Shown: positions 18,641 to 27,136, numbered from the stretch's first letter. The stretch is DNA of 64,000 nt from Chloroflexota bacterium (GCA_004347695.1 SLTK01000010.1:1-64000), one strand, 5' to 3'. The notes: generated by a model not told the origin, from the letters alone. Numbers and translations: made by a program.

Positions 18641-19274
18641 TGGAAGAGAGCGATTCGACTGAAAAGAACAGGTTTGCATCCAGCAAGTGGTTCATCCGCC
18701 GCGCCTTGGTAAGCAGATAAGCAGCATTATCTTCGGTCACGGTTGCCACCAGCGGAACGCGCCCCGTCACCTGCACACCAAGCGATTCGAGCCCGCTAAT
18801 CTTGTCCGGATTATTGGTCAGCAGGAACACCGACTGAATCCCTAAATCCTGCAGGATGGCTGCTGCCATACTGTATTCGCGCTCGTCCTCAGAATGTCCC
18901 AGCGCCAGATTGGCCTCGACAGTGTCATAACCGCTGTCCTGCAGATTATAAGCGCGCAGCTTTTCCAGCAGGCCGATCCCACGACCTTCCTGACGCAAAT
19001 AAACGATCACGCCCATTGGCTGCCCGGCGACATAATTCATCGCCAATTGAAGCTGCTCGCCACAGTCGCAGCGCCGTGAGCCAAGCACATCGCCGGTAAA
19101 ACATTCTGAATGGATACGTACCGGTACATGATTTTGTTGATCGACGCGCCCATGGACCAACGCCAGATGCTCTTTATCGTCTCGATTATTGGCGTACAGG
19201 CACAATTGAAATTCACCCGCGTCGGTGGGAACACGCGCCTGGACAATGCGTTTGATTTTTAGGGTTTCGACCAT
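18621..19274 (-). CDS. ribA: GTP cyclohydrolase II-type enzyme
   Basis: Opens the imidazole ring of GTP to give a diaminopyrimidine or formamidopyrimidine. The Zn-binding motif CFTGDVLGSRRCDCG, the catalytic-region RQEGRGIGL and the C-terminal GRVPLV are all present. The protein is a stand-alone GCH II without a DHBP synthase domain. I start at the ATG at 19274 (217 aa) with AAGGA upstream; the track adds 16 unsupported codons. It heads the overlapping set RibD-like, MDR, (gap), PTPS-like, glycosyltransferase, methyltransferase. The symbol reflects the family, not a proven riboflavin role. Confidence 0.88.
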   Translation of the reverse strand: MVETLKIKRIVQARVPTDAGEFQLCLYANNRDDKEHLALVHGRVDQQNHVPVRIHSECFTGDVLGSRRCDCGEQLQLAMNYVAGQPMGVIVYLRQEGRGIGLLEKLRAYNLQDSGYDTVEANLALGHSEDEREYSMAAAILQDLGIQSVFLLTNNPDKISGLESLGVQVTGRVPLVATVTEDNAAYLLTKARRMNHLLDANLFFSVESLSSNGHGHH

Positions 19275-19325
19275 GAATAATCCTTTTTGCACTCGATCAG
19301 CACAGCAATGATGATGCCACAACGC

Positions 19326-19658
19326 TTAAGGGCGTTGAAAAAGAAGCAAAACGATTAACAGCAATTCGACAGCGGCAGTAAAAATACCCAGCGGGGTCTG
19401 TTCCCCGATAGCCAGCCATAAAATCAAAGTCAAAGCGGTATAACCGATCAAGGCAAAGCGCACCAACCGTTTGCGGTCCTGCAGAAAAGGGATGGGTAAC
19501 TGCAAGAAATAAGCGGCGGTCAAACCAAGGTAGCCCAGACCGTTGAGAATGAAGATCACGTCCGGGAATAAGAGCGACAGGTGAATGCCAGCAGCAATCA
19601 GCGCCAGAAGAATGATCACTGCTTGCATCACACCAATCCGAATCCGGGTTGTTTCCAT
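19326..19658 (-). CDS. Small membrane protein, four predicted helices, unknown function
   Basis: Not recognised. The 110-aa product consists almost entirely of four hydrophobic helices joined by short charged loops (for example QDRKRLVRF). The ATG at 19658 is preceded by AAGGAGG, so the 46 extra codons in the ORF track are not coding. It lies 10 bp after the UPF0104-type gene and 51 bp before GCH II on the same strand. No role can be assigned. Confidence 0.7.
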   Translation of the reverse strand: METTRIRIGVMQAVIILLALIAAGIHLSLLFPDVIFILNGLGYLGLTAAYFLQLPIPFLQDRKRLVRFALIGYTALTLILWLAIGEQTPLGIFTAAVELLLIVLLLFQRP

Positions 19659-19668
19659 TGTTTCCTCC

Positions 19669-20805
19669 TTATTCCTCAAGACCAATGATGTTTTTTTCAA
19701 AAGAGTTGATCGTTGATTCAGTTCCCGCTGACTGGGCTGCGCGCGCGTCCGGTCTTCGAAGTTCGTTGCCTGCCAGGACCAGGCCAGGCAATCCAAAAAC
19801 CAAATCGCGAACGCGCATAACCAGACTGGCGCTCAAACCTACAGCGGCAGCCGCGCCAATGGAACTGAAGGCCAGTACCTGGCCTGCCTCCAATGCACCC
19901 AGGCCGCCCGGCATGGGGGTCAAAAAAGCCAGTTGTGAAGCAAGAAATGCAGTCATAAGCTGTACCAGGTTTATGGACTGGCCAAGGAAGCGCAGCATCA
20001 GCGCGTATTCTACGAACATGGCCAGCCAACCGCCAGCCGAGATCGCTGCTGTGACCAAAATCACTGCCGGTCTGGTGCGCAATAAGGTGGAAATTTGCTC
20101 CTCAGATTGACCTATCAGCTTCGCTGCGCGCAGCAACCAGGCTGGGATTTTAGAGTGAGCCATCAACGCAGTGATCGGGAATTTTCCACGGCTCAGTGCC
20201 AATAAATACAGCAGCGGCAGGGCTAACAAAGCGGCCGCAACAACCCACCAAACGCCGCCCGGCCAATTACCAGTCGCGCCGCTGGCAAGGATCAACAGAC
20301 TGCCAACCATCAAAAAAGTAAAATTGGTCAACAGTTCGAAGACTTTGTCCAGAAACACACTGGACACTGCGGCTGGCAAAGTGACAGACGGGTTCCGGGA
20401 AACCAGAAGCACCTGCAGCGGTTCACCGCCGACTTGAGGGCCGACCGTAAAATAAGAGACGCCAAAGCCGATCAGGTGGTAACCTACGGCACGGGAAAAA
20501 GGGATGCGCCCGCCCATTACCCGCAGGATAAACCACCAGCGCAGGCTGAAAATGGCCAGCACCCCGACGTTCACTGCAGCCAGCGCCAGCAGTTGCCAGC
20601 CGCGCAAAGATGCAAGGGTATCCACGATTTGTGGAAGCGGAACTTCCCGCAACGCCCACCACAAGGCAGGGATGACCAGCAGCCAGAAGAGCCAGGCCAA
20701 ACGGAATTTTACAAAACCTGGACGCGCCCGGCTTACAATGCCCGGGTCGTTTGGCAGCTTCGAAGCGTGCTCCTCTTCTTCTGATCGTTCGTGCGTTCGT
20801 CTCAT
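19669..20805 (-). CDS. Lysylphosphatidylglycerol synthase TM-domain family protein (UPF0104)
   Basis: A 378-aa polytopic membrane protein with about eight helices. It resembles the flippase-like TM half of MprF/AglD proteins: motifs such as PFSRAVGYHLIGFGVSYFTVGPQVGGEP and LTPMPGGLGALEAGQ are typical. It lacks the cytosolic aminoacyltransferase domain, so a lipid flippase or transport role is more likely than lipid lysylation. The ATG appears leaderless (see 20812..20839). Confidence 0.82.
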   Translation of the reverse strand: MRRTHERSEEEEHASKLPNDPGIVSRARPGFVKFRLAWLFWLLVIPALWWALREVPLPQIVDTLASLRGWQLLALAAVNVGVLAIFSLRWWFILRVMGGRIPFSRAVGYHLIGFGVSYFTVGPQVGGEPLQVLLVSRNPSVTLPAAVSSVFLDKVFELLTNFTFLMVGSLLILASGATGNWPGGVWWVVAAALLALPLLYLLALSRGKFPITALMAHSKIPAWLLRAAKLIGQSEEQISTLLRTRPAVILVTAAISAGGWLAMFVEYALMLRFLGQSINLVQLMTAFLASQLAFLTPMPGGLGALEAGQVLAFSSIGAAAAVGLSASLVMRVRDLVFGLPGLVLAGNELRRPDARAAQSAGTESTINSFEKNIIGLEE

Positions 20806-20811
20806 GGTGTA

Positions 20812-20839
20812 ATTGTACCAATCAGGTAAACATTATCAA
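20812..20839 (-). promoter_or_regulatory. Promoter giving a probable leaderless mRNA for the UPF0104-type gene
   Basis: On the minus strand TTGATA and TACAAT are separated by 16 bp. The -10 box ends seven bases before the ATG at 20805, placing the predicted transcription start on the start codon. No ribosome-binding site is visible. Confidence 0.5.
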
Positions 20840-20890
20840 AGTTAATAGGATTTACGCGGTTTTATTCACACCGGATTTATCGATTAATGC

Positions 20891-20926
20891 AAAAACAGGC
20901 CTCATCCAGTCAGGAGAGGCCTGTTT
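20891..20926 (-). terminator. Rho-independent terminator of ileS
   Basis: On the minus strand AAACAGGCCTC pairs perfectly with GAGGCCTGTTT, giving an 11-bp stem with a 12-base loop. A short T-run (TTTTTG) follows. It lies 15 bases past the ileS stop codon. Confidence 0.8.
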
Positions 20927-20941
20927 GCAGTCTAAAATAGG

Positions 20942-23900
20942 TCAGCGAGCGACTTCCACGCCGACGGTCAACTGCTCGCCGTCGAATTCAGCCTGGCTGG
21001 CTGCCGCGCTATCCGGCGGCGCCGATGCAACCAGGTCAACGGTCAGGGTCTCCGCCATGATGTAATCCTTGAAATCGGCTACGGCTTCTGTCAAACCCGG
21101 AGTAGCTTGATAGTACAACCGAATGCGATCGGAGATTTGCAGATCGGCCGTTTTGCGCAAATCCTGCACGCGGCGCACAAACTCGCGCGCCAGACCCTCA
21201 CGCACCAACGCCGGGGTCAGCTCAGTGATCAACGCCGCCAGGTAAGCGCCCTCGGATGCCACCGCGTAGCCTTCGCGCGCCTGCACGCGAACTTCGACTT
21301 CTTCCGGTAGCACTGAAACCGTCTCGCCATCCACCTGCAGCTCGACCGGCTGACCGTCGAGCAGGCGGCGTGCGGCCGGTTCTGGATCGATCGCCAGCAG
21401 CGTCTTACGGATGGCCGGGAAGCGGCTGCCATATTTTTGGCCCAACTGCTTGGGTAACGGATTCAGGCTATAAGCTACCGCTTCACCTGCGGTATCCAAC
21501 GCCCGCACGTGTTTAACGTTCAGCTCATCTTCCAACAGATCGGCATAGACTTGCACCACGCGGGCTTCTTCAGCGTTGCCGACCGAGAAAGCCGCTTCCG
21601 CCAACGGCTGGCGCACCTTGCGGTTGGCCTTATTCCGTGCGGCGTGTCCCACCGATGCCAGCTTCATCACCAGCGCCATGTCGCGGTTGAGTTTATCATC
21701 CACCAGCGCCGCGTCAAAGACCGGCCAGGCTGCCAGATGTACCGATTCAGGCGCGCTCGGGTTCATTTGCACCACCAGATTCTGGTATAACTCCTCCGCC
21801 ATGAACGGCATACTGGGCGCCAGCAGTTTACTGACAGTCACCAGTGCTTCATAGAGCGTCGCATAGGCAGCCTGCTTATCTCCGTCCGATTCAGACTTCC
21901 AGAAGCGGCGACGCGAGCGGCGCAGATACCAGTTGGACAGTTGATCGACGAAGACTTCAACCGGGCGCGTGGCGCCCAGCACATCATAATTTTCCATCGC
22001 GGTTGTCACGTCCCGCACCAGCGCATGCAAGGTGGAACGCAACCACTGGTCAAGGTCGCTGTATTGCGGCTGCTGTCCTTCACCGGGTTGCCAGCCGTCC
22101 AGGTTGGCATAGGTGACGAAGAAAGAATAGGTATTCCACAGGGTCAATGTAAAGTTACGCAGAACCTCACTCACCAGGTCGCTGGAGAACCGACGTTCCT
22201 GTCCCGGAGGGCCGGCAGTGTAGAGATACCAGCGCATGGCATCCGCGCCGTTTGAATTCAGGACTTGCCAGGGATCGGCAACATTGCCGCGCGACTTGGA
22301 CATCTTCTGTGCATTGCCGTCCAGGATCAGTCCCAGGCAGACCACATTCTTGAAACTGACCTGGTCATTGAGCAGGGTGCTGATGGCATGCAAGGAATAG
22401 AACCAGCCGCGCGTTTGATCGACTGCCTCGCAGATGTAATCCGCCGGATATTGCTGGTGAAACTGCTCGACATTTTCGAAGGGGTAATGCCACTGGGCAT
22501 AAGGCATCGAGCCGGAGTCGAACCAGACATCGATCAATTCGGGCACGCGTTTCATTTTGCCGCTGCATTCCGGGCAGCTCAACGTAACTTCATCGACGTA
22601 TGGCCGGTGCAGATCGAGCCCGGTCAGGTCGCGCCCCGCCAATGTGGACAGTTCAGCTACCGAACCGATAGCATGTTGGTGATGGCAGTCAACGCACTCC
22701 CAGACTGGCAGCGGAGTGCCCCAGTAACGTTCACGCCCAAGCGCCCAGTCGACATTGTTTGCCAGCCAGTTGCCAAAGCGCCCGGTTTTGATGTGTCCGG
22801 GATACCAGTTGATGGTGTTGTTGAGTTCCACCATGCGGTCTTTGAACTGGCTGGTGCGGATGTACCAGGTTGGCCGGGCATAATACAGCAACGGGGTGCC
22901 GCAGCGCCAGCAGAACGGATAGGTGTGGGTATAGTTCTCGCTGCGAAAAAGCAGCCCGCGTGTATGCAATTCATCGATGATCAACGGATCGGCTTTTTTG
23001 ACGAAAATACCTGCCCACGGCCGGACGGCCGGGATGAACGTTCCGTCATCTGCCACCGTCATCAGCAGCGGCAGATCGTGTTCCAACCCAACCGCCATAT
23101 CTTCGGCGCCAAACGCCGGGGCGATATGCACAAAACCGGTCCCGTCTTCCGTAGTCACATAATCGGCTAAAACCACATAGTACGCCTGCTTTTGCACCGG
23201 CAGGAAGGTGTAGAGCGGTTGATACCTTTTACCTTTAAGGGCCTTGCCTTTCAGCCGGTTGACCACTTTAACGGCTTCACCGTGGAAGACTTTTTCCACC
23301 AGGGCTTCCGCCAGGATCAGCTTTTCCACGCCGCCTTCCGGCAATGGATGCTCGACTACCACATAGTCGACATCCGGGTGCGCTGCAACGGCAACGTTGC
23401 CGGGCAGCGTCCAGGGCGTCGTTGTCCAGACCAATAACGAGGTGCCGGGTTCATCCACCAGCGGCAAACGCACAAAGACGGACGGATCCACCGTTTCTTC
23501 ATAGCCCTGGGCCACCTCGTGATCCGAAAGCGGCGTTCCGCAGCGCGGGCAGTACGGCACGACCTTAAACCCCTGGTAAAGCAGGTCCTTTTCCCAGAAG
23601 TTTTTCAGGATCGACCAGACCGATTCGATATATTCGTTCTTGTAGGTGACGTAAGCGGTTTCCAGATCGACCCAGTAACCAATGCGGTCGGTTAGTCGTT
23701 CCCACTCCTGGATATAGGCAAACGCCGACTCGCGGCATAATGCATTGAATTTATCGATGCCATAGGCTTCGATGTCTTGTTTAACTTTGAATCCCAGCTT
23801 TTTCTCGACCTCGATCTCAACCGGCAGTCCGTGGGTATCCCACCCGCCGCGGCGACTGACATGGAAGCCCTGCATGGTTTTATACCGCGGGAAGATGTCC

Positions 23901-24094
23901 TTGAAGACGCGCGCCAGGACATGATGCACGCCCGGTTTGCCATTAGCGGTTGGAGGACCTTCATAAAAGATATACTCCGGGCCGCCTTTACGCTGATCCA
24001 TGGTCTTGTGGAAGACGTCGTGTGACTTCCAAAACCGCTGAACCGCTTCTTCTACCAGGGTAACGTTGAATTTAGATGAAACAGGTCGGAACAT
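20942..24094 (-). CDS. ileS: Isoleucyl-tRNA synthetase, IleS2-like type
   Basis: Charges tRNA-Ile. The 1050-aa class I synthetase has the signature PPTANGKPGVHHVL (HIGH-equivalent) near residue 50 and KMSKS in QKMSKSRGN near 601. Cysteine pairs (CPRCG, CWRCG, CPEC) occur in the insertion domains. The GVHH form of the first motif fits the eukaryote-like IleS2 group, members of which are often mupirocin-insensitive; that group assignment is from memory of motifs. I start at the ATG at 24094, with AGGAG upstream, dropping 30 codons that run into the T-box terminator. Expression is controlled by the T-box leader 24138..24420. Confidence 0.93.
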   Translation of the reverse strand: MFRPVSSKFNVTLVEEAVQRFWKSHDVFHKTMDQRKGGPEYIFYEGPPTANGKPGVHHVLARVFKDIFPRYKTMQGFHVSRRGGWDTHGLPVEIEVEKKLGFKVKQDIEAYGIDKFNALCRESAFAYIQEWERLTDRIGYWVDLETAYVTYKNEYIESVWSILKNFWEKDLLYQGFKVVPYCPRCGTPLSDHEVAQGYEETVDPSVFVRLPLVDEPGTSLLVWTTTPWTLPGNVAVAAHPDVDYVVVEHPLPEGGVEKLILAEALVEKVFHGEAVKVVNRLKGKALKGKRYQPLYTFLPVQKQAYYVVLADYVTTEDGTGFVHIAPAFGAEDMAVGLEHDLPLLMTVADDGTFIPAVRPWAGIFVKKADPLIIDELHTRGLLFRSENYTHTYPFCWRCGTPLLYYARPTWYIRTSQFKDRMVELNNTINWYPGHIKTGRFGNWLANNVDWALGRERYWGTPLPVWECVDCHHQHAIGSVAELSTLAGRDLTGLDLHRPYVDEVTLSCPECSGKMKRVPELIDVWFDSGSMPYAQWHYPFENVEQFHQQYPADYICEAVDQTRGWFYSLHAISTLLNDQVSFKNVVCLGLILDGNAQKMSKSRGNVADPWQVLNSNGADAMRWYLYTAGPPGQERRFSSDLVSEVLRNFTLTLWNTYSFFVTYANLDGWQPGEGQQPQYSDLDQWLRSTLHALVRDVTTAMENYDVLGATRPVEVFVDQLSNWYLRRSRRRFWKSESDGDKQAAYATLYEALVTVSKLLAPSMPFMAEELYQNLVVQMNPSAPESVHLAAWPVFDAALVDDKLNRDMALVMKLASVGHAARNKANRKVRQPLAEAAFSVGNAEEARVVQVYADLLEDELNVKHVRALDTAGEAVAYSLNPLPKQLGQKYGSRFPAIRKTLLAIDPEPAARRLLDGQPVELQVDGETVSVLPEEVEVRVQAREGYAVASEGAYLAALITELTPALVREGLAREFVRRVQDLRKTADLQISDRIRLYYQATPGLTEAVADFKDYIMAETLTVDLVASAPPDSAAASQAEFDGEQLTVGVEVAR

Positions 24095-24137
24095 GCAGGC
24101 TCCTAGAAAAAGGTTGTCGTAATCCGTTATTAATATC

Positions 24138-24420
24138 AAAACCCCTTCGTCCACCAGGGACGAGAGGGGTTCTCGCGGTACCACCCTGTTTCCTGCCAGT
24201 CGGCAGGCTCTTTGTCAGATACTTCCGGATCGGTCGGTCATACCTGCGCCGGGAATAACGGTCGGCAGCACCGGCTCCCCTACTGACGAAGGATTACTTC
24301 GGGTTCAGTTCGCAGCTCCGGAAGGATTTTCCGCTCCAGTTTTTGCCCCGGCTCACACCAATTCCGGGTTCGCTGCCAAACAACCAGAACGTACTCTTTT
24401 CCATCATCGCTATTAAAGTT
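24138..24420 (-). promoter_or_regulatory. T-box leader of ileS (tRNA-Ile sensing attenuator)
   Basis: On the minus strand the conserved T-box AGGGTGGTACCGCG lies at 24174..24187. A perfect competing terminator hairpin follows at 24138..24171 (AACCCC-TCTCGTCC paired with GGACGA-AGGGGTT, then TTTT). Upstream is a Stem I-like region with AGAGTA near its 5' end and GTGTGAGCCGGGG in its apical part. A candidate Ile specifier ATC occurs in GAAGTAATCC. In this RNA class uncharged tRNA pairs with the specifier and the T-box bulge and prevents termination. The T-box and terminator are certain; the specifier assignment is tentative. Confidence 0.92.
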
Positions 24421-24426
24421 ATGCCG

Positions 24427-24455
24427 ATATTACCATTAATAGCCACAAATGGCAA
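24427..24455 (-). promoter_or_regulatory. Promoter of the ileS T-box transcript
   Basis: TTGCCA, a 17-bp spacer and TAATAT on the minus strand. The predicted start near 24420 is just before the first Stem I sequences. Confidence 0.65.
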
Positions 24456-24460
24456 CGTGC

Positions 24461-24670
24461 AGGGGCGGCTCGCGAGCCGCCCCTACACACGAGCCCCTAC
24501 ACACGAGCCGCCCCTGCGACACGCGTGCAATTCATGTGCATTTTTCGTGGGCAAATTATGTGCCATTGGTATGGATTGCCTAAAAATGTCTATTTGACCC
24601 TCGCCCCGACTCCGCTCCCCGGTTCGCGACTTGATTTTCGCAGACGGTTCACCTCTCGGGGAGCGGGAGT
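24461..24670. repeat. Composite palindromic repeats between ileS and the pyrimidine phosphorylase gene
   Basis: This noncoding stretch holds a 24-bp perfect palindrome at 24461..24484 (AGGGGCGGCTCG and its complement), degenerate partial copies up to 24520, and a long imperfect inverted repeat (ACTCCGCTCCCCG at 24609 with CGGGGAGCGGGAGT at 24657). Related modules recur at 24781..24810 and 38627..38685. No gene is supported between 24456 and 24877. Confidence 0.7.
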
Positions 24671-24680
24671 AAATGGATTT

Positions 24681-24720
24681 CGAGTGTTTTTGCACCGCCA
24701 TGGCGGTGCAAAAACACTCG
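24681..24720. repeat. Perfect 40-bp palindrome
   Basis: CGAGTGTTTTTGCACCGCCA is followed immediately by its exact reverse complement with no spacer. It lies between the GCTCCCCG repeat and the terminator at 24724..24756. A related stem with a four-base loop is at 38576..38615; the two share a GC-CCGC/GCGG-GC centre but have different outer arms. Confidence 0.9.
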
Positions 24721-24723
24721 TGC

Positions 24724-24756
24724 AGAAAAAACCCGCCCCAAAGAATGGGGCGGGTT
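24724..24756 (-). terminator. Rho-independent terminator of the pyrimidine-nucleoside phosphorylase gene
   Basis: On the minus strand AACCCGCCCC pairs with GGGGCGGGTT across a seven-base loop and is followed by TTTTC. It lies about 120 bases beyond the stop codon of the gene at 24878. Confidence 0.8.
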
Positions 24757-24780
24757 AAGTGGGGTTGATAACCTTAAGAT

Positions 24781-24810
24781 ACAAGGGGCGGCTCGCGAGC
24801 CACCCCTTGT
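24781..24810. repeat. 30-bp near-perfect palindrome of the GGGGCGGCTCGCGAGCC family
   Basis: ACAAGGGGCGGCTCG is followed by its reverse complement with a single mismatch. The centre matches the palindrome at 24461..24484. Probably a genome-wide intergenic repeat; copy number is unknown. Confidence 0.7.
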
Positions 24811-24877
24811 ACTAAACCAAAATCATTAGTTTGATAATAAAACGATGGCCTTCGACCTGGCCAATGGGGATTTTCGG

Positions 24878-26185
24878 TTAATCGCCTATCACATCGTAGA
24901 ACAACGGCAGGCGCGGGCACGGCTGGTCGCTCCAGGTGTGGGCAGCCAGCAAGCGTTCTTTGGCCTGCCGCAGCTTTTCCTTGCTGTTGGCGTGTATGGT
25001 GAACAACGGGTCGCCAATCCCCACCCGGTCCCCTACTTTGTGATGAATAATAAACCCGACTGCCGGGTCGATTGGATCTCCTTTACGAACACGCCCGGCC
25101 CCCAGATCAACCGACGCCTCGCCAATTTCCCGAGCATTGATCCCTTGCAGCCAGCCATACCTTGGCGCACCAATCACTTCGACCAGCGGCGCAGTGGGTA
25201 ACAAACGCGGATCATCGACCTGCTTCACATCACCGCCCTGGATCTCCACCAACCGCCGGAATTTTTGCCAGGCCTGCCCATCTTTCAAAACCGATTCCGC
25301 CAGGTAACGCGCTTCATCCAGGGAGGCGGCCTTGCCTCCCAGCAGCAGCATTTGACCGGCAACCTCCATGCAATGTTCGTGAAAATCGCGCGGGCCGTGC
25401 AAATGCAGTGTGTCGATTGCCTCGCGCACTTCCAAAGCATTACCTACTGCATGACCGAGCGGTTGGTTCATGTCAGAAAGCAGACAAACTGCCCGCCGCC
25501 CGCTCAACCGGGCAATATCGACCATGATATGCGCCAGTTCACGTCCCCCTTCCAGCGTTTCCATGAACGCGCCGTTGCCCACTTTAACGTCCAACACCAT
25601 TGCCTGGGCACCCCCGGCGATTTTCTTACTCATAATCGAGGAAGCGATCAATGGCATGGAAGGAACGGTTCCGGTCACATCACGCAGCGCATACAATTTG
25701 CCGTCTGCCGGCGCAAGGTCAGCGCTTTGACCGGTGAGAACCAGTCCTTCGGTGCGCAGTTGGTTGATAAATTCTTCTGTGCTCAGGTCGGTGCGGTACC
25801 CGCTGATGGATTCCATTTTGTCCAGCGTGCCGCCGCTAAACCCCAGACCGCGCCCGGACATTTTCCCAACGGGCAAGCCGCAAGCAGCCACAGTCGGTTC
25901 GACAACCAGTGTGGTCTTATCCCCTACCCCGCCGGTCGAATGTTTATCCACCGCCAGCGCCACCACGCCATCCAGGTTGATCGTCTCGCCGGAGTGCGCC
26001 ATTGCCAGGGTCAGGTCGGTGGTCTCCTCCCGCGTCATTCCGTTGAGGGTAACCGCCATTGCCCAGGCAGCTGCCTGGTAATCCGGGATTTCACCGTGGG
26101 TATAACCCTGTACAAAAAAATCGATTTCATCATGCGAAAGGGCTTTTTTATCGCGCTTGTTGATGATGACATCCACTGCTTTCAT
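24878..26185 (-). CDS. Pyrimidine-nucleoside (thymidine) phosphorylase
   Basis: Cleaves thymidine, deoxyuridine or uridine with phosphate, in pyrimidine salvage. The 435-aa protein shows the family signature SGRGLGFSGGTLDKMESISGY near residue 110, the phosphate-binding KHSTGGVGDKTTL near 83, and the C-terminal PYNP domain. The ATG at 26185 has GGAGGA eight bases upstream; the track adds 27 codons that cover a hairpin. Thymidine and broad-specificity subtypes cannot be separated here. It complements the purine enzyme at 8132..8968. Confidence 0.92.
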   Translation of the reverse strand: MKAVDVIINKRDKKALSHDEIDFFVQGYTHGEIPDYQAAAWAMAVTLNGMTREETTDLTLAMAHSGETINLDGVVALAVDKHSTGGVGDKTTLVVEPTVAACGLPVGKMSGRGLGFSGGTLDKMESISGYRTDLSTEEFINQLRTEGLVLTGQSADLAPADGKLYALRDVTGTVPSMPLIASSIMSKKIAGGAQAMVLDVKVGNGAFMETLEGGRELAHIMVDIARLSGRRAVCLLSDMNQPLGHAVGNALEVREAIDTLHLHGPRDFHEHCMEVAGQMLLLGGKAASLDEARYLAESVLKDGQAWQKFRRLVEIQGGDVKQVDDPRLLPTAPLVEVIGAPRYGWLQGINAREIGEASVDLGAGRVRKGDPIDPAVGFIIHHKVGDRVGIGDPLFTIHANSKEKLRQAKERLLAAHTWSDQPCPRLPLFYDVIGD

Positions 26186-26222
26186 GATCGATTCCTCCGT
26201 GGAAGACCTTTTCGCTGGAAAT

Positions 26223-26263
26223 ACAAAGGCATTGCGCAGGAGCTTCCCGGGCAATGCCTTTGT
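26223..26263 (-). terminator. Strong hairpin between jag and the phosphorylase gene
   Basis: ACAAAGGCATTGC and GCAATGCCTTTGT form a perfect 13-bp stem with a 15-base loop, starting 11 bases past the jag stop codon. There is no long T-run (TATTT on the minus strand), so it may attenuate or process rather than fully terminate. Confidence 0.6.
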
Positions 26264-26274
26264 CATTTGCAGAT

Positions 26275-27069
26275 TTACTGAGCTTGTTTTTTGGGAACGA
26301 TGGTAACCTTGCGATTCGGTTCCTCGCCAATGCTCTCGGTAGTGACGTCCGGGTGTTCGCGCAGTTCCAGGTGGATGATGCGCCGTTCATTGGCGGGCAT
26401 GGGTTCGAGCGCCATGCGCCGGCCGGTATGGTTAACCTGCTCAGCCATGCGGCGAGCCAGGACGCGCAACTGGCGTTCGCGACGGGCGCGGTAACCTTGC
26501 ACATCGATCAACAGTGGTACCCATTGACCGGCTTCCTTCGACACAATCAGGCTGCTGATGTACTGCAACGCATTCAATGTCTCTGACCGGCGGCCGATGA
26601 GGATGGATAGATCATCTCCCTGGACTTCCACCAGAATCAGGTTCTGGTCATTTTCGTCCGCGGGCGGCACAATTTGCGCTTTCAGGCGGGCGCGAACGCG
26701 CATTTTCTCCAAAAGCTCACCCACTACCTGTTCAGCGATTTTCAACACCGGTTCCAGACTGGCCGCATCAATCGTGGGAACGGGTTCTTTCTTCACCGGA
26801 GCTTCCACAACGCGGGGAGCCGGTTTTTGGCGGGTTGCGCTCTTGCGCGGAGCGGGTTGCGCATCAACCTCTTTGCTGCCGGACTGGTCTTTGATCTTCA
26901 ACCGGACGCGCGCCAGACGCGTGCCAAGTCCGAGGAAACCCTTGCTCCCCTGATCAAGCACTTCAACCTCTACGGCATCCTCCGGTAAACCAAGCTGGCG
27001 AATACCTTTGGCAACTGCTTCTTCGATGGATGGTGCAATGATTTCCAATGTTGTTTTTTCTTGACTCAT
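26275..27069 (-). CDS. jag: RNA-binding protein Jag/KhpB (SpoIIIJ-associated)
   Basis: A 264-aa protein with the Jag N-terminal domain (about residues 5-58, GSKGFLGLGTRLARV), a basic linker, a KH domain (GRRSETLNALQYISSLI) and a C-terminal R3H domain (residues 190-255, with HTGRRMALEPMPANERRIIH). It binds RNA and usually lies next to yidC, as here (67 bp). In Gram-positives it is linked to cell-wall and division control. The ATG has GAGG upstream. It closes the rpmH-rnpA-yidD-(propeller)-yidC-jag block. Confidence 0.94.
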   Translation of the reverse strand: MSQEKTTLEIIAPSIEEAVAKGIRQLGLPEDAVEVEVLDQGSKGFLGLGTRLARVRLKIKDQSGSKEVDAQPAPRKSATRQKPAPRVVEAPVKKEPVPTIDAASLEPVLKIAEQVVGELLEKMRVRARLKAQIVPPADENDQNLILVEVQGDDLSILIGRRSETLNALQYISSLIVSKEAGQWVPLLIDVQGYRARRERQLRVLARRMAEQVNHTGRRMALEPMPANERRIIHLELREHPDVTTESIGEEPNRKVTIVPKKQAQ

Positions 27070-27136
27070 CTCAGCCTCAATGATTGCTTCCTACTGCATC
27101 CTAAGGGTGAGAGGCTTGTTCAGCCTTCACCGGTTT

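Noticed and set aside
13541-19322. Riboflavin operon
   Set aside because: Only GCH II and the reductase half of RibD are present. The deaminase, DHBP synthase, lumazine synthase and riboflavin synthase genes are absent from the set.
22265-23170. 301-aa plus-strand ORF inside ileS
   Set aside because: It is antisense to the conserved ileS frame, has no ribosome site and no family resemblance; a shadow ORF.
24483-24758. Small ORFs in the ileS-phosphorylase gap (24483..24701, 24525..24758)
   Set aside because: They are made of palindromic repeats and a terminator and have no ribosome site.
25265-26281. 338-aa plus-strand ORF opposite the pyrimidine-nucleoside phosphorylase gene
   Set aside because: Antisense shadow of a well-conserved gene, with low-complexity composition and no start signals.
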